From JBFWWP01 sp050246115 (GTDB lineage: Bacteria; Planctomycetota; UBA8108; UBA1146; JAJFFE01), in contig JBFWWP010000039.1 in assembly GCA_050246115.1 (NCBI GenBank), forward strand, positions 1 through 45,277: 45,277 nucleotides of DNA, given 5' to 3'. The notes under the pieces are model-generated. The model worked only from the letters and a program-made list of their open reading frames with translations. It ran no database searches and was not told the DNA's origin. Position 1 is the first letter of the stretch. Each line of letters begins with the position of its first letter. Position numbers and translations under genes: made by a program. This document shows positions 17,137 to 25,475 of the stretch, in pieces.

Positions 17137-18384
17137 ATGACGGCCTCGGAAACGGCACGTGGCCACGCCGGCAGGGCGCGGCGGGACATGGCGTGGCGAG
17201 CGTGGCTGACGGGGGTCGCGGTGCTCTTCCTGTCGGCGTGCGGCCCGGCAACCATCAGTGACGCGCCGACGGCTGCCGGTGGCCTCTCAGCACCGAACGA
17301 AGCGCGCACGCCGCGCGCACGCGCTTGCCGGTGGCTCGAGCAGCAGCAGTCTGCGGACGGTGGTTGGCGGAGTTCGATCTACCCGTACCTCGCTTCCGGC
17401 CAAGCGCTCACGCCGTTCGTGCTGTACGCGTTGCTCGAGGCGCGTGATTGCGGGGAGTCCATCGACGAGGCTGCGGTGACTCGCGCTCTGGGTTACTTGC
17501 GCCGGCACGTGGACGCGAATGGCGTGATCGGACTCGCGGATCGCGAGGTTCCGGAGTACCCCAACTACGCGACGTCCTACGCGCTGCGGTGCCTGCACCG
17601 TGTGGGAGACCCCGCGGATGCCGAGCTGCGGGCGCGGATGCGCAGCTATCTCGTCGACCAACAGGTTCGAAGCGCGAACGGCCACGACCCGTCGAGCCTG
17701 GCGCACGGAGGCTGGGGCATGGGCGCGCCAGTCCCCCGCGGATCGCCAGATCACATGGACATCTCGTACACGCGCCACGTTCTGCAGTCGCTCGCCGAGA
17801 GCGGGCCCTTGGAGAGCGAACTGCGGCAGCGAGCGCTCGTGCTCCTGCGCTTGCTGCAGCGCCATCCCGACGAGACCCGGATTCAGCCGCGGTTCGCCGC
17901 CGACTCGACGGTGGCGCCCTACGACGGCGGGTTCTATTTCTCGCCGATCGTCACCGCGGCCAACAAGGGCGATCGCTCCCGGGGGGACCTTGCGAGCTAT
18001 TCCACGGCTACGTGTGACGGCCTCCTCGCGCTCCTCGCGCTGGGGCTGGCGCGGGACGACGTGCGCGTTGGCGCTGCCGTGGGGTGGCTAACGACGCATG
18101 CGCGAGGCGGTACACCCACCGGGATCGCGCCGGACGATCCCAGCGGCTGGGCCGAGCAGCTTCGTTGCTATCACTTCGCCGTGCAAGCCGAGGCGCTGGC
18201 GGCGACGGAGGCCCTTGGAGTGGAGTTGCCCGGATCGTGGCGCAGTGAGCTCGTGCGGGCGATCGCGGACTTCGTTCAACCGGACGGGTCGTATGTCAAC
18301 TCGGGTGGTGCGCTCATGAAGGAAGACGATCCGCTCGTGGCAACGGCCCTCGTGTTGATTGCCCTCAACCACGCCCAGCCCTGA
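17137..18384 (+). CDS. Lipoprotein with prenyltransferase/squalene-cyclase-like toroid repeats (2)
   Basis: The start is set at the ATG at 17137 because GGAGAGGAG lies seven bases upstream and the following segment WLTGVAVLFLSAC is a lipoprotein signal. This gives 415 residues. Toroid repeat signatures include ACRWLEQQQSADGGWRSS, an internal LAHGGWGMG, and SYSTATCDGLLALLALGL. It differs enough from its upstream neighbour to be an old paralogue. As with that protein, I see no clear acidic catalytic motif. Two adjacent exported toroid proteins suggest a heteromeric surface complex (inference). It is convergent with the nucleotidyltransferase gene, with a 43-base gap. Confidence 0.85.
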   Translation: MTASETARGHAGRARRDMAWRAWLTGVAVLFLSACGPATISDAPTAAGGLSAPNEARTPRARACRWLEQQQSADGGWRSSIYPYLASGQALTPFVLYALLEARDCGESIDEAAVTRALGYLRRHVDANGVIGLADREVPEYPNYATSYALRCLHRVGDPADAELRARMRSYLVDQQVRSANGHDPSSLAHGGWGMGAPVPRGSPDHMDISYTRHVLQSLAESGPLESELRQRALVLLRLLQRHPDETRIQPRFAADSTVAPYDGGFYFSPIVTAANKGDRSRGDLASYSTATCDGLLALLALGLARDDVRVGAAVGWLTTHARGGTPTGIAPDDPSGWAEQLRCYHFAVQAEALAATEALGVELPGSWRSELVRAIADFVQPDGSYVNSGGALMKEDDPLVATALVLIALNHAQP

Positions 18385-18427
18385 CGGTGCCGGTCATGCC
18401 GAGTACCGACCGGGAGCGACGGCTGCT

Positions 18428-19210
18428 TCACGATTCGAGTGCACAGAGGTCACGCAACTGGCCTTGGGATTGGAGTCGCTGGTACAGGGCCAGGTCCGCG
18501 GTGCTGTCGACCTCGAGCCAACCGTGCTCGACGCGCACCCCTTCCAATCGCCAGCCGTGATCGATCAGGTGCTGTAGGAAGCTGGTCATGTACATGCCAT
18601 CGAAGGTCTGTCCGTCGTACCTGGCGTCGTGGTCCAGGGAGTCGTAGCACGCGAGCAGCGGCGCGAGCCGATCCGCACGGACCTTGAAGAGCCCCATGTA
18701 CTGAGCCTCGATGTCGCCGTAGCCGTTCGGCTTCTTGCCGAGTTCGCGCAGGCAACCGGCGCCATCGAACTTGAGGGTCTCGGCGTCGCTGAGCGGTTCG
18801 CGGTGACGGAGTTCCCAATAGGATCTCCAGCCAACGTCCACGGCCACCGCGATCTCCGCCTGGGATTGCATCAAGGTGTGGATGATCCGCGGTTCGCAGA
18901 CGATGTCGCCGTAGGAGACGATCAGGTCGTCGACGCCGGCGAAGAGGTCGCGGGCGCACGCAAACAGCGTGGCCACCATGTTCGTGTCGGCAAAGCGCCG
19001 ATTCTCGTGTGTGAGGTAGCCCCGTTCGGCGAGTTGGTCGGCGCGATAGCCACCGACGGTGAAGATCCGCTCGATGCCGCATCGCTGGAGTGCACGGACC
19101 TGGCGCTCGATCAGGCTCATCCCACAGAGGTCGACCAGTGCCTTGGGCCGGTCATCCGTCAGCGGCCGCAACCGGGTCCCCTGGCCCGCGGCCAAGATCA
19201 CCGCACGCAC
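18428..19210 (-). CDS. Nucleotidyltransferase (phosphocholine / phosphoglutamine cytidylyltransferase-like)
   Basis: The start is a GTG at 19210 with GGAG seven bases upstream, giving 260 residues. The open frame extends 567 bases further up, but that part is a shadow of the amidotransferase gene. The N-terminus VRAVILAAGQGTRLRPLT followed by RPKALV is the classic NTP-binding signature of sugar-1-phosphate and choline-phosphate nucleotidyltransferases. Further hallmarks are SYGDIV (metal-binding Asp) and EHGWLEVDST near the C-terminus, typical of the LicC/Cj1416 branch. The start overlaps the end of the upstream amidotransferase-like gene by 13 bases, so the two are co-translated. In Campylobacter, the neighbour pair Cj1417-Cj1416 makes a CDP-linked phosphoramidate from phosphoglutamine. 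That reading is attractive here, but a phosphocholine or sugar substrate remains possible. Confidence 0.88.
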   Translation of the reverse strand: MRAVILAAGQGTRLRPLTDDRPKALVDLCGMSLIERQVRALQRCGIERIFTVGGYRADQLAERGYLTHENRRFADTNMVATLFACARDLFAGVDDLIVSYGDIVCEPRIIHTLMQSQAEIAVAVDVGWRSYWELRHREPLSDAETLKFDGAGCLRELGKKPNGYGDIEAQYMGLFKVRADRLAPLLACYDSLDHDARYDGQTFDGMYMTSFLQHLIDHGWRLEGVRVEHGWLEVDSTADLALYQRLQSQGQLRDLCALES

Positions 19211-19827
19211 GTCGGTGCTCCGAAGTGGGTGGCGATGAGATGCGCGTCGTCGCGGCTCAGTTGCGGCTCGCGTTCGGGGTGCCACAACACCCCGATGACG
19301 CGGCCGTCGTCGCCGCTCATTGCCTCGACCGTTCCGTCGGGCGCGAAGGCCCAGCCATGGAAACCGGCAGGGAGCCCGCTCGGCAGCACGCCCACGCGAT
19401 GGAAACTGTTGCGCTCGGGCGCAGCGTCCGCGGCTGCCGAAAGTCCCACGGGCGCGGGGTCGCGCATCTGGATTCGATGCCGTGCGGCAACGTGTCCCGC
19501 GACCGGAACCAGCGTGCCTCCGTGCAAATGCACCAAGGACTGCATTCCGCGGCACACTCCGAGAACGGGCAGGGAGTGCGCGCTGGCGTAAGCGAGCAGC
19601 GCGGCCTCGAACGCGTCGCGTTCGGGCGCTGGATCCTGAGCGGCGGGCACGGTGGCGAGGTCGTTTCCGCCCGTGAACAGGAGTCCGTCCGGACGGAACT
19701 CTTCGATTGCCCCCGCCGGCAGCAGGTTCGGGAGCGGCATCGGGAGGAGTCCGAGCCCGAGAAGCAGGCCCGTCCACCGCTGATCGAGGGCGTCACGCCG
19801 TTCGCCCCGACCGGGGACCGCGTCCAC
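19198..19827 (-). CDS. Class I glutamine amidotransferase-like hydrolase (gamma-glutamyl-CDP-amidate hydrolase-like)
   Basis: From the GTG at 19827 it is 209 residues. The family usually begins with a strand reading IGITQRVD, and these codons are present just upstream in the same frame (RRIGITQR). They can only be included if translation begins at a CTG at 19854, which has GGAG seven bases upstream; this may be the true start (218 residues). The active site is visible: GVCRGMQ with nucleophile Cys92, TGGNDL near residue 52, and VLWHPERE carrying the His and Glu. This is the peptidase C26 branch that removes glutamate from gamma-glutamyl compounds. The motifs GERRDALDQRW and HPERE fit the Cj1417 type that hydrolyses gamma-glutamyl-CDP-amidate. 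It overlaps the nucleotidyltransferase gene by 13 bases. Confidence 0.85.
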   Translation of the reverse strand: MDAVPGRGERRDALDQRWTGLLLGLGLLPMPLPNLLPAGAIEEFRPDGLLFTGGNDLATVPAAQDPAPERDAFEAALLAYASAHSLPVLGVCRGMQSLVHLHGGTLVPVAGHVAARHRIQMRDPAPVGLSAAADAAPERNSFHRVGVLPSGLPAGFHGWAFAPDGTVEAMSGDDGRVIGVLWHPEREPQLSRDDAHLIATHFGAPTCVR

Positions 19828-19854
19828 CCGTTGCGTGATGCCGATTCTTCGCAG

Positions 19855-20347
19855 GGCTGCTCTCCGATCCGGACTTTCGATGTCTCCGTCATCTCATCGG
19901 CTGGATCCGGAGGGCCCCTCACCCGCATCTTCCCAAGAAGACCGGGGGTACGCCGACGGTCGCACGGACGCGGAGCGGAGTCGGCGATCGTGGGTGACTC
20001 CTAAGTCTTGTTCTGGCAGGGAAGAGCAGCGAAGTCGACCGGAGGTGACCTGGGTTTGGTCATTGAGGATCGAATTCGCTGCAATGACGAAGCCAGAGCG
20101 AGACTTCAGTCTTCCGCAGCCGAGCGCTCACGAACAATGCGGGCTAGCCAGTGGGCACAACATTGACCCCATGCGCTCGGGAACGATCCGGGCTAGGATG
20201 CGCCGAGACGCGCGGCGGGCCGCCCGGGGGACCCGGGTTCGGGACCCCGAGTTTCGAGCCCGGTCCGGGGCGACCGGGCCCAGGACTGGCGCGGACGCGA
20301 CATCTCGAGACGGGTAGCTCAGCGCACCCGGGAAGGAAAGGACGACG
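19855..20347. other. Intergenic region, divergent
   Basis: About 490 bases lie between the leftward amidotransferase-like gene and the rightward thioredoxin gene. I see no convincing gene. The right half (20215-20300) is very G/C-rich with self-complementary runs (GGGCCGCCCGGGGG, GACCGGGCCC) and may form structured leader RNA. A TTGACC at 20163 and TAGGAT at 20194 are too far apart to be called a promoter. Confidence 0.45.
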
Positions 20348-21415
20348 ATGAATCGACTGATCCCAGCAGCCTTGTTGTGCTTGGCTGTGACCCCAGGGCT
20401 TGCTCAGGAGGCGGCGCCCAAGGCCGATCGCCCAACTCCCCGACTGCAAGTCGGCGATCCTGCGCCGGCTCTCAGCGTGGAGAAGTGGGTCAAAGGGCAG
20501 CCGGTGCCGAAGTTCGAGGCGGGCAAGGTGTACGTCGTCGAGTTTTGGGCGACTTGGTGCGGGCCGTGTATCGCGAGCATGCCGCACTTGTCCAAGCTCC
20601 AGCGGGACCACGGCCAGCGCGGCCTCACGGTGATCGGTGTCTCGAGCCGCGACCCGAACAACAGCCTCGAGAAGGTCGAAGCCATGGTCGCAGCCAAGGG
20701 CCCTACCATGGGGTACACCGTTGCCTGGGACAAGGAACGCGACACCAACTCGGCCTACATGGACGCCGCGGAACAACGCGGCATTCCGTGCTCGTTCGTC
20801 ATCGATGGCACGGGGAAGATCGCCTACATCGGTCACCCGATGTGGCTCGACATGCCGATCGAAGGGATCCTGGCCGGGACGTGGGACCCGAAGTCGAGCC
20901 AGCAGCAGATTGCGGCCTTCGAGGCGGAACTGGTCGCCGCGCTCCGAAGTGCGGAGGACGATCCGGCTGCAGCCCTCGGCCGCCTCGACAAGCTGGCGGC
21001 GCAACATCCATCGGTCATGGCTCAGTTCGACGACAACCGCTTCGATCTGATGCTTCGTTGCGGCCGATTCGAGGATGCCAGCAAGCTCGGGCAACAGTTG
21101 ACCACCCGGGCGATCGACGCGCGCGATGCTGAGACGCTGAATCGGTTGAGTTGGACGATCGTCGACCCCGAGTCTTCCTGGGCCACGCGCGACCTCGATC
21201 TTGCCCTTCGCGCGGCCACGAAGGCCGTCGAGTTCACGGAGAACAAGGACGCGGCCGTCCTCGACACGCTGGCACGCGTCTACTTCCGCCAGGGCGACGT
21301 GGTTCGTGCGATCGCCACTCAGGAGCGGGCCGTCGAGTTGGCCCCCGAGCGCATGAAACCGGACTTGCAGAACGTCCTCGACGAGTATCGCAAGGCGCGG
21401 GGCGTGAAGCTGTAG
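20348..21415 (+). CDS. TlpA-like exported thioredoxin with helical C-terminal domain
   Basis: A 355-residue protein with a signal peptide (LIPAALLCLAVTPGLAQ). The thioredoxin domain covers about residues 30-190. It has the redox motif WCGPC (Cys71 and Cys74) inside VVEFWATWCGPCIASMPHL and the cis-Pro region GIPCSFVID. The C-terminal 150 residues are alpha-helical and TPR-like (DTLARVYFRQGDVVRAIATQERAVEL). The TlpA/ResA group reduces or shuffles disulfides outside the cytoplasm, often for cytochrome c maturation. No cytochrome gene is adjacent here, so the client is unknown. A GGAAAGGA ribosome binding site precedes the ATG. It is convergent with the GGDEF-EAL gene. Confidence 0.92.
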   Translation: MNRLIPAALLCLAVTPGLAQEAAPKADRPTPRLQVGDPAPALSVEKWVKGQPVPKFEAGKVYVVEFWATWCGPCIASMPHLSKLQRDHGQRGLTVIGVSSRDPNNSLEKVEAMVAAKGPTMGYTVAWDKERDTNSAYMDAAEQRGIPCSFVIDGTGKIAYIGHPMWLDMPIEGILAGTWDPKSSQQQIAAFEAELVAALRSAEDDPAAALGRLDKLAAQHPSVMAQFDDNRFDLMLRCGRFEDASKLGQQLTTRAIDARDAETLNRLSWTIVDPESSWATRDLDLALRAATKAVEFTENKDAAVLDTLARVYFRQGDVVRAIATQERAVELAPERMKPDLQNVLDEYRKARGVKL

Positions 21416-21430
21416 TCCGACGGTTGAAGC

Positions 21431-21508
21431 CGGCTCGGTTCCGGCGTGAGCTCGCGGAGCGCGGCGCATCGCAGCGGATGCGACGGAACACTCTGCCGCT
21501 CACGCCGG
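21431..21508. terminator. Nested inverted repeats between convergent genes
   Basis: CCGGCGTGAGC (21431-21441) is perfectly complementary to GCTCACGCCGG (21498-21508). The enclosed segment contains a second hairpin, CGCATC (21465-21470) with GATGCG (21477-21482) and a six-base loop. It lies in the 122-base gap between two convergent stop codons. It has no T-run, so it is a structured rather than a classical terminator. Confidence 0.55.
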
Positions 21509-21537
21509 GGGCGACCCTCGAGTGCGAAAGCAGCCGT

Positions 21538-23499
21538 TCATTGGCCCGCAGCCTCCGTCGCCCATTCGATCGCGGAGTCGGCTTGGAGGAGTCGCAGGGC
21601 TTCGTTCGGGGTCACCGGACGCGCAAACAGGTAACCCTGCCCGTAGTCGCAACCGAGATCGGAGATCATCTCCAGTTGCTCCACGGTTTCGATGCCTTCG
21701 ACCGTGACCTTCATGTTCAGGCTTCGCGCGAGCGAGACCACGGCGCGGATCACCGCCGCGTAGCTCGCGTTGTCCTGCATGGACCTCGTGAAGGCGCGGT
21801 CCACTTTCACGACGTCGAACGGGAGTCGGTGCAAGCAGCTCAGGGAAGAGTAGCCGGTGCCGAAGTCGTCCATGTGGAGACCCACTCCCAGCCGCTTCAA
21901 CTCGCTCAACCGGATGGCCGCGGCGTCGAAGTCCTCGATGACGCCGCTCTCCGTTACCTCCAAGTTGAGCCAGCGTCCCGCCAGTTCCTCGGGGGCGAGT
22001 ACCGCGCGGACCAGATCCACCAAGTCGGGGTCCAGGAGCTGCCTTCGCGAGACGTTTACGCTCACGGTGACGTCCCGCAGCCCCGGTACCGACCGCCGCC
22101 ACTCCTGCATCTGAAGCGCTGCCGCCTGGAGCACCCACTTCCCGATCGGCACGATGAGTCCGCTCTCCTCGGCCACGGGGACGAACTGTGCCGGTGAACA
22201 GTCCATGTGCGGGCCTCGATCCCAGCGAATCAGCGCCTCGAAGCCGACCAGCCGTCGGGTCCCAGCATGAACGATGGGTTGGTAGGCGAGACGGAACTCG
22301 TCCTCGGCGATCGCTCTTCGAAGGTCGTTCTCGAGTTGTAGCCGCGACCTTGCCGCGCGGTGCATCTCCGGGTCGAAGATGGCGTAGCGCGCTTTGCCAG
22401 CAGTCTTGGCGCGGTACATCGCGATGTCGGCGTCCCGGAGAACCTCGGTCGGCGACGTGTAGCTCGCGTCACCGACCGCGATGCCTACGCTGAACGTCAC
22501 GGGAACGCTGGTGCCTTCGATCTCGAACGCGGTTGGCAGGCAGTCGATGAGTCGCTGCGCAACGACCGCGCTGCTCACCGCGCTCGGGACTCCCTCGAGG
22601 AGCACCACGAACTCGTCACCGCCGAGTCGAGCCGTGGTCTCCGCCTCAATGCGCCCGATCGTATCGAGAGACCGAAGCGACGCGCGCAGGCTGTTGGCCA
22701 CGAGTTCCAGCAACAGGTCTCCGTGCTGGTGCCCGAGGCTGTCGTTCACGATCTTGAAGTTGTCGATGTCCAGGAAGAGGACCGCGAACTTGCGCGTCGG
22801 GTCTCTGCGGTAGAGCTCGATAGAGCGCTGGATTCGCTCGAGCAAGTGGCGACGGTTGGGTAGCCCGGTCAAGGCGTCATGCATGACGCTGTGTTGCAGA
22901 GTTTCCTCAGCCTCTCGTCGCTGTCGTACTTCCCGTTGGAGTTCCTCGTTGCTCCGGCGCAGGTCATGCGCCAGTTCCTGAGCTTCGCGCAGCTTGGCGG
23001 TGGCTTGCTGTCTCAGAGACCACTTCTCGGTCAGGGAGCAGGCCATCTGCCAGACCTCGAAGTTGTCGAACGGCTTCTTCAGAAACAGCAGATTGTCCGA
23101 CCGCCCGAGGCGGGCAGTGATTTCCGAGCCCGAGTAGTCCGAGTAGGCCGTGCAGATGACGACCTGCAAGTCGGGGTCGGCGCGCCAGAGTCGCTCGATG
23201 GTCTCCACCCCATTCCAGCCCGGCGGCATTCTCATGTCGACGAAGGCCAGCGCGTACGGCGTGCCGCTTTGCTTGGCCTTCTCGACGAGCTCCAGGCCGC
23301 GCTGCCCTTGCAGAGCGCCGTCGACTTCGAAGTCTCGCGCCTCGTTCGGCTGGGTCTGGAGTTCCGGCCCAAAGAGAGCCGCCTCGGCGGTGAGGAGCGC
23401 GAGCGGCGCTTTGGGCGCGCAGAGGACTTTGCGGAAGTCCCCATGGATCGCTTCATTGTCGTCGATGACGAGCACTCGACGGTTCTCGAAGACGTTCAT
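21538..23499 (-). CDS. Response regulator with GGDEF and EAL domains (cyclic-di-GMP turnover)
   Basis: A 653-residue protein. The receiver domain is at about 1-150 (VLVIDDNE, phosphoacceptor Asp in AFVDMRMPPGWNG, conserved Lys in FLKKPFDN). It carries an insertion of about 25-30 residues between the first helix and second strand, as seen in a subset of c-di-GMP regulators. A coiled-coil linker at about 155-205 is followed by a GGDEF domain with an intact RLGGDEF signature and an EAL domain. The EAL domain has FEALIRW, VTES, DDFGTGYSSL and VEGIET. Both catalytic signatures look intact, so it may both make and break cyclic-di-GMP, switched by phosphorylation. The start codon overlaps the stop of the kinase gene as ATGA, indicating translational coupling. 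Confidence 0.94.
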   Translation of the reverse strand: MNVFENRRVLVIDDNEAIHGDFRKVLCAPKAPLALLTAEAALFGPELQTQPNEARDFEVDGALQGQRGLELVEKAKQSGTPYALAFVDMRMPPGWNGVETIERLWRADPDLQVVICTAYSDYSGSEITARLGRSDNLLFLKKPFDNFEVWQMACSLTEKWSLRQQATAKLREAQELAHDLRRSNEELQREVRQRREAEETLQHSVMHDALTGLPNRRHLLERIQRSIELYRRDPTRKFAVLFLDIDNFKIVNDSLGHQHGDLLLELVANSLRASLRSLDTIGRIEAETTARLGGDEFVVLLEGVPSAVSSAVVAQRLIDCLPTAFEIEGTSVPVTFSVGIAVGDASYTSPTEVLRDADIAMYRAKTAGKARYAIFDPEMHRAARSRLQLENDLRRAIAEDEFRLAYQPIVHAGTRRLVGFEALIRWDRGPHMDCSPAQFVPVAEESGLIVPIGKWVLQAAALQMQEWRRSVPGLRDVTVSVNVSRRQLLDPDLVDLVRAVLAPEELAGRWLNLEVTESGVIEDFDAAAIRLSELKRLGVGLHMDDFGTGYSSLSCLHRLPFDVVKVDRAFTRSMQDNASYAAVIRAVVSLARSLNMKVTVEGIETVEQLEMISDLGCDYGQGYLFARPVTPNEALRLLQADSAIEWATEAAGQ

Positions 23500-25475
23500 G
23501 TGGCCGCCTCGAGTACGTTGGCCAGGGGCAGGCTCAGTCGGAAGCGGGCTCCTTGCCCGGGGCCGTCGCTGTGTGCCGTGAGCTCACCGCCCAGCTCACG
23601 CGCTGCGAGTGCCGAGTAGTGGAGACCGAAGCCGCGACCGCGGGACTTGGTCGTGAAGCCGTTACGGAACAAGAGCGGGAGGTTCTCGGGTGCGATCCCG
23701 ACCCCGTTGTCCGCGACCTCGATGAGGGCGTGCTCATCGTCCTGGTTGCTGAGACGTACCCGCAGTTCTTTGTCTCCCTTGGACTGAGCCCCGAGTGCGT
23801 CCTTGGCGTTGGAGATCAAGTTGATGACGAGCTGAAGGCACTTGGCAGCGTCCATCTCCACCATGGGAGTCTGGGCGAGGTCAGCCGAGATGTGGATGCC
23901 GTGGCGCTGAAGCGCGGCTTCCATGATGGTCAAGGCGTTGGCCACCAGCTGACGCAGGTCGGTGGGCTCGCGGTGACTGCTACGCGACGTGAAGGCATGC
24001 TGGGACTGAACGACTTGGTTCATGTGATCGATGCTGGTCTTGAGTTGGCGGAGTTCGACGAGCGCGCTGCGGTGTTCATCGTGCAGCGCACTAGAGAGCT
24101 GCTGCAGGTACTCCGGGACGTTGCGACCGCGATCGTCGTTGGTCAAGAAGCGGGCGAGGTCGCCACGGTGGGCGTGGAGAAGCTCGCTCAGTTTCTTGAG
24201 TCCCGCGATCTGCGAGCGCTGGAGGCGCTCGGCCAGGGCGATGGTAGATACGTTCACGCTGTTGAGCACATTGCCGAGGTTGTGGAGGACTCCTACCGCG
24301 ACGTCGGTCATGCCGGCAGCTCGAGACGTCTCGAGGAGTTTGGCGCGCGTCTCGCCCAATCTCTCGATCATGCCGTCGAACTCGCGCGCGAGCACGCCGA
24401 TCTCGTCTGCGCGGCGGTGGAACCCGATGCGTTGGGTCAGATCGCCGGTATGCCCGATCTGAACCGCCTTTGCGGTCATCTGCTCGAGCGGACCGAGGAT
24501 GAGCTTGCGGAGGAGGGTGAACAACAGTCCGCAGGTCACGACTGCGGCCGCTGCCAGGATGAACATCGAGAACCGCGCGACGAGAGCGCCCTGTCGACGA
24601 ACGGCTCGGTTGATGGTCACCAGGAGTTGGGGGCTCCAGTCATCGACGCTTGCCTTGATGTAACCGCACGCAACGACGGTGCCGGCCGAGCCCGGGCCGA
24701 CGGTGATGCTGTCGGGCGTCGGGAGCTGGAGTGCAGTGTCGGTGAGCCAGCTCGGGATCCCGCGGTGGAGAGCGTGCAGCTGGAAGTTGACCCGCGTTTG
24801 GGCCTGCAGATCGGCGACCGCCTCGTCGTGGAGAAACCGGCCCATGATCAAAGTCCCCCGTGGGCGACCGATGGCCTCGCTCGGAAGGACTGGGCGAGCG
24901 CAGAGCAGCAGCGGCCACTCGTACTGAGTCGCGATCAACTCGAGGGACCGCTCGCTGGGTTCGCTGTCCGTCCCGACCGCGTCATCGTCGAGTCGGAGCT
25001 TCTGGATGGGGAGTCGGTCGAGGTGCAGGGGGGTGCGATAGTCGGGCGCGCGAACCCCGGACCACACGACATCTCCGGTCGGACCCAACAGGTAGAACAG
25101 GTGAAAGGCGCTGGTGTGGAAGGCTTCGTCGGTGAGGTTCGATTTCAAGTAGGCGGGATCGCGACTTTCGAGGAAGGCGCAGGTGTCGTCCCAACAGGAC
25201 CAGTCGCGGGCCAGAATCGAGAGATGGCGTATCTCGCGATGCACCGCCTCCTGGCAGCGCTCCACGTCATCGCGCGCGTCGCTCTCATCGAGTCGGCTCG
25301 ATTCCGCCTGGACGAACTCCTGGAGGATTACGTAGTTGCCCGCGGCGATGGCGATGAAGAGTAGGCTCAGCGCGATCTGGAGCTTGGACGCGATCTTCAA
25401 CCCGGTGAAGCGTTCGGTGCTCCGATGGTCGGCGACGCCGGTGGGGGAGGACTCGGAGGATGCCCGCGGAATCAT
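23496..25475 (-). CDS. CHASE4-HAMP sensor histidine kinase
   Basis: The start is taken at the ATG at 25475 (MIPRASSESS) with G-rich sequence upstream, giving 659 residues. The longer frame to 25610 looks non-coding. One membrane helix (LQIALSLLFIAIAAGNYVIL) is followed by a periplasmic CHASE4 domain with its hallmark ARDWSCWDDTCAF, then a second helix (FSMFILAAAAVVTCGLLFTLL) and a HAMP linker. The phosphoacceptor region reads GVLHNLGNVLNSV, a variant HisKA type with His before NLGN. The ATPase domain has NLISNAKDAL (N box), VADNGVGI (G1) and GRGFGLHYSA (G2). The ligand of CHASE4 is unknown. It is followed by the REC-GGDEF-EAL gene with a 4-base overlap, which is the obvious partner. Confidence 0.92.
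   Translation of the reverse strand: MIPRASSESSPTGVADHRSTERFTGLKIASKLQIALSLLFIAIAAGNYVILQEFVQAESSRLDESDARDDVERCQEAVHREIRHLSILARDWSCWDDTCAFLESRDPAYLKSNLTDEAFHTSAFHLFYLLGPTGDVVWSGVRAPDYRTPLHLDRLPIQKLRLDDDAVGTDSEPSERSLELIATQYEWPLLLCARPVLPSEAIGRPRGTLIMGRFLHDEAVADLQAQTRVNFQLHALHRGIPSWLTDTALQLPTPDSITVGPGSAGTVVACGYIKASVDDWSPQLLVTINRAVRRQGALVARFSMFILAAAAVVTCGLLFTLLRKLILGPLEQMTAKAVQIGHTGDLTQRIGFHRRADEIGVLAREFDGMIERLGETRAKLLETSRAAGMTDVAVGVLHNLGNVLNSVNVSTIALAERLQRSQIAGLKKLSELLHAHRGDLARFLTNDDRGRNVPEYLQQLSSALHDEHRSALVELRQLKTSIDHMNQVVQSQHAFTSRSSHREPTDLRQLVANALTIMEAALQRHGIHISADLAQTPMVEMDAAKCLQLVINLISNAKDALGAQSKGDKELRVRLSNQDDEHALIEVADNGVGIAPENLPLLFRNGFTTKSRGRGFGLHYSALAARELGGELTAHSDGPGQGARFRLSLPLANVLEAAT

Noticed and set aside
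20316..20347. Sequence GGGTAGCTCAG resembling a tRNA D-arm
   Set aside because: No anticodon stem, T-arm or acceptor pairing follows; a protein start with a good ribosome binding site comes about 30 bases later.
20144..21469. Long leftward open frame (441 codons) over the thioredoxin gene
   Set aside because: Antisense shadow of the TlpA-like gene, which has a signal peptide and WCGPC motif.
23553..25364. Long rightward open frame (603 codons) over the histidine kinase
   Set aside because: Antisense shadow; the leftward frame carries all kinase motifs.
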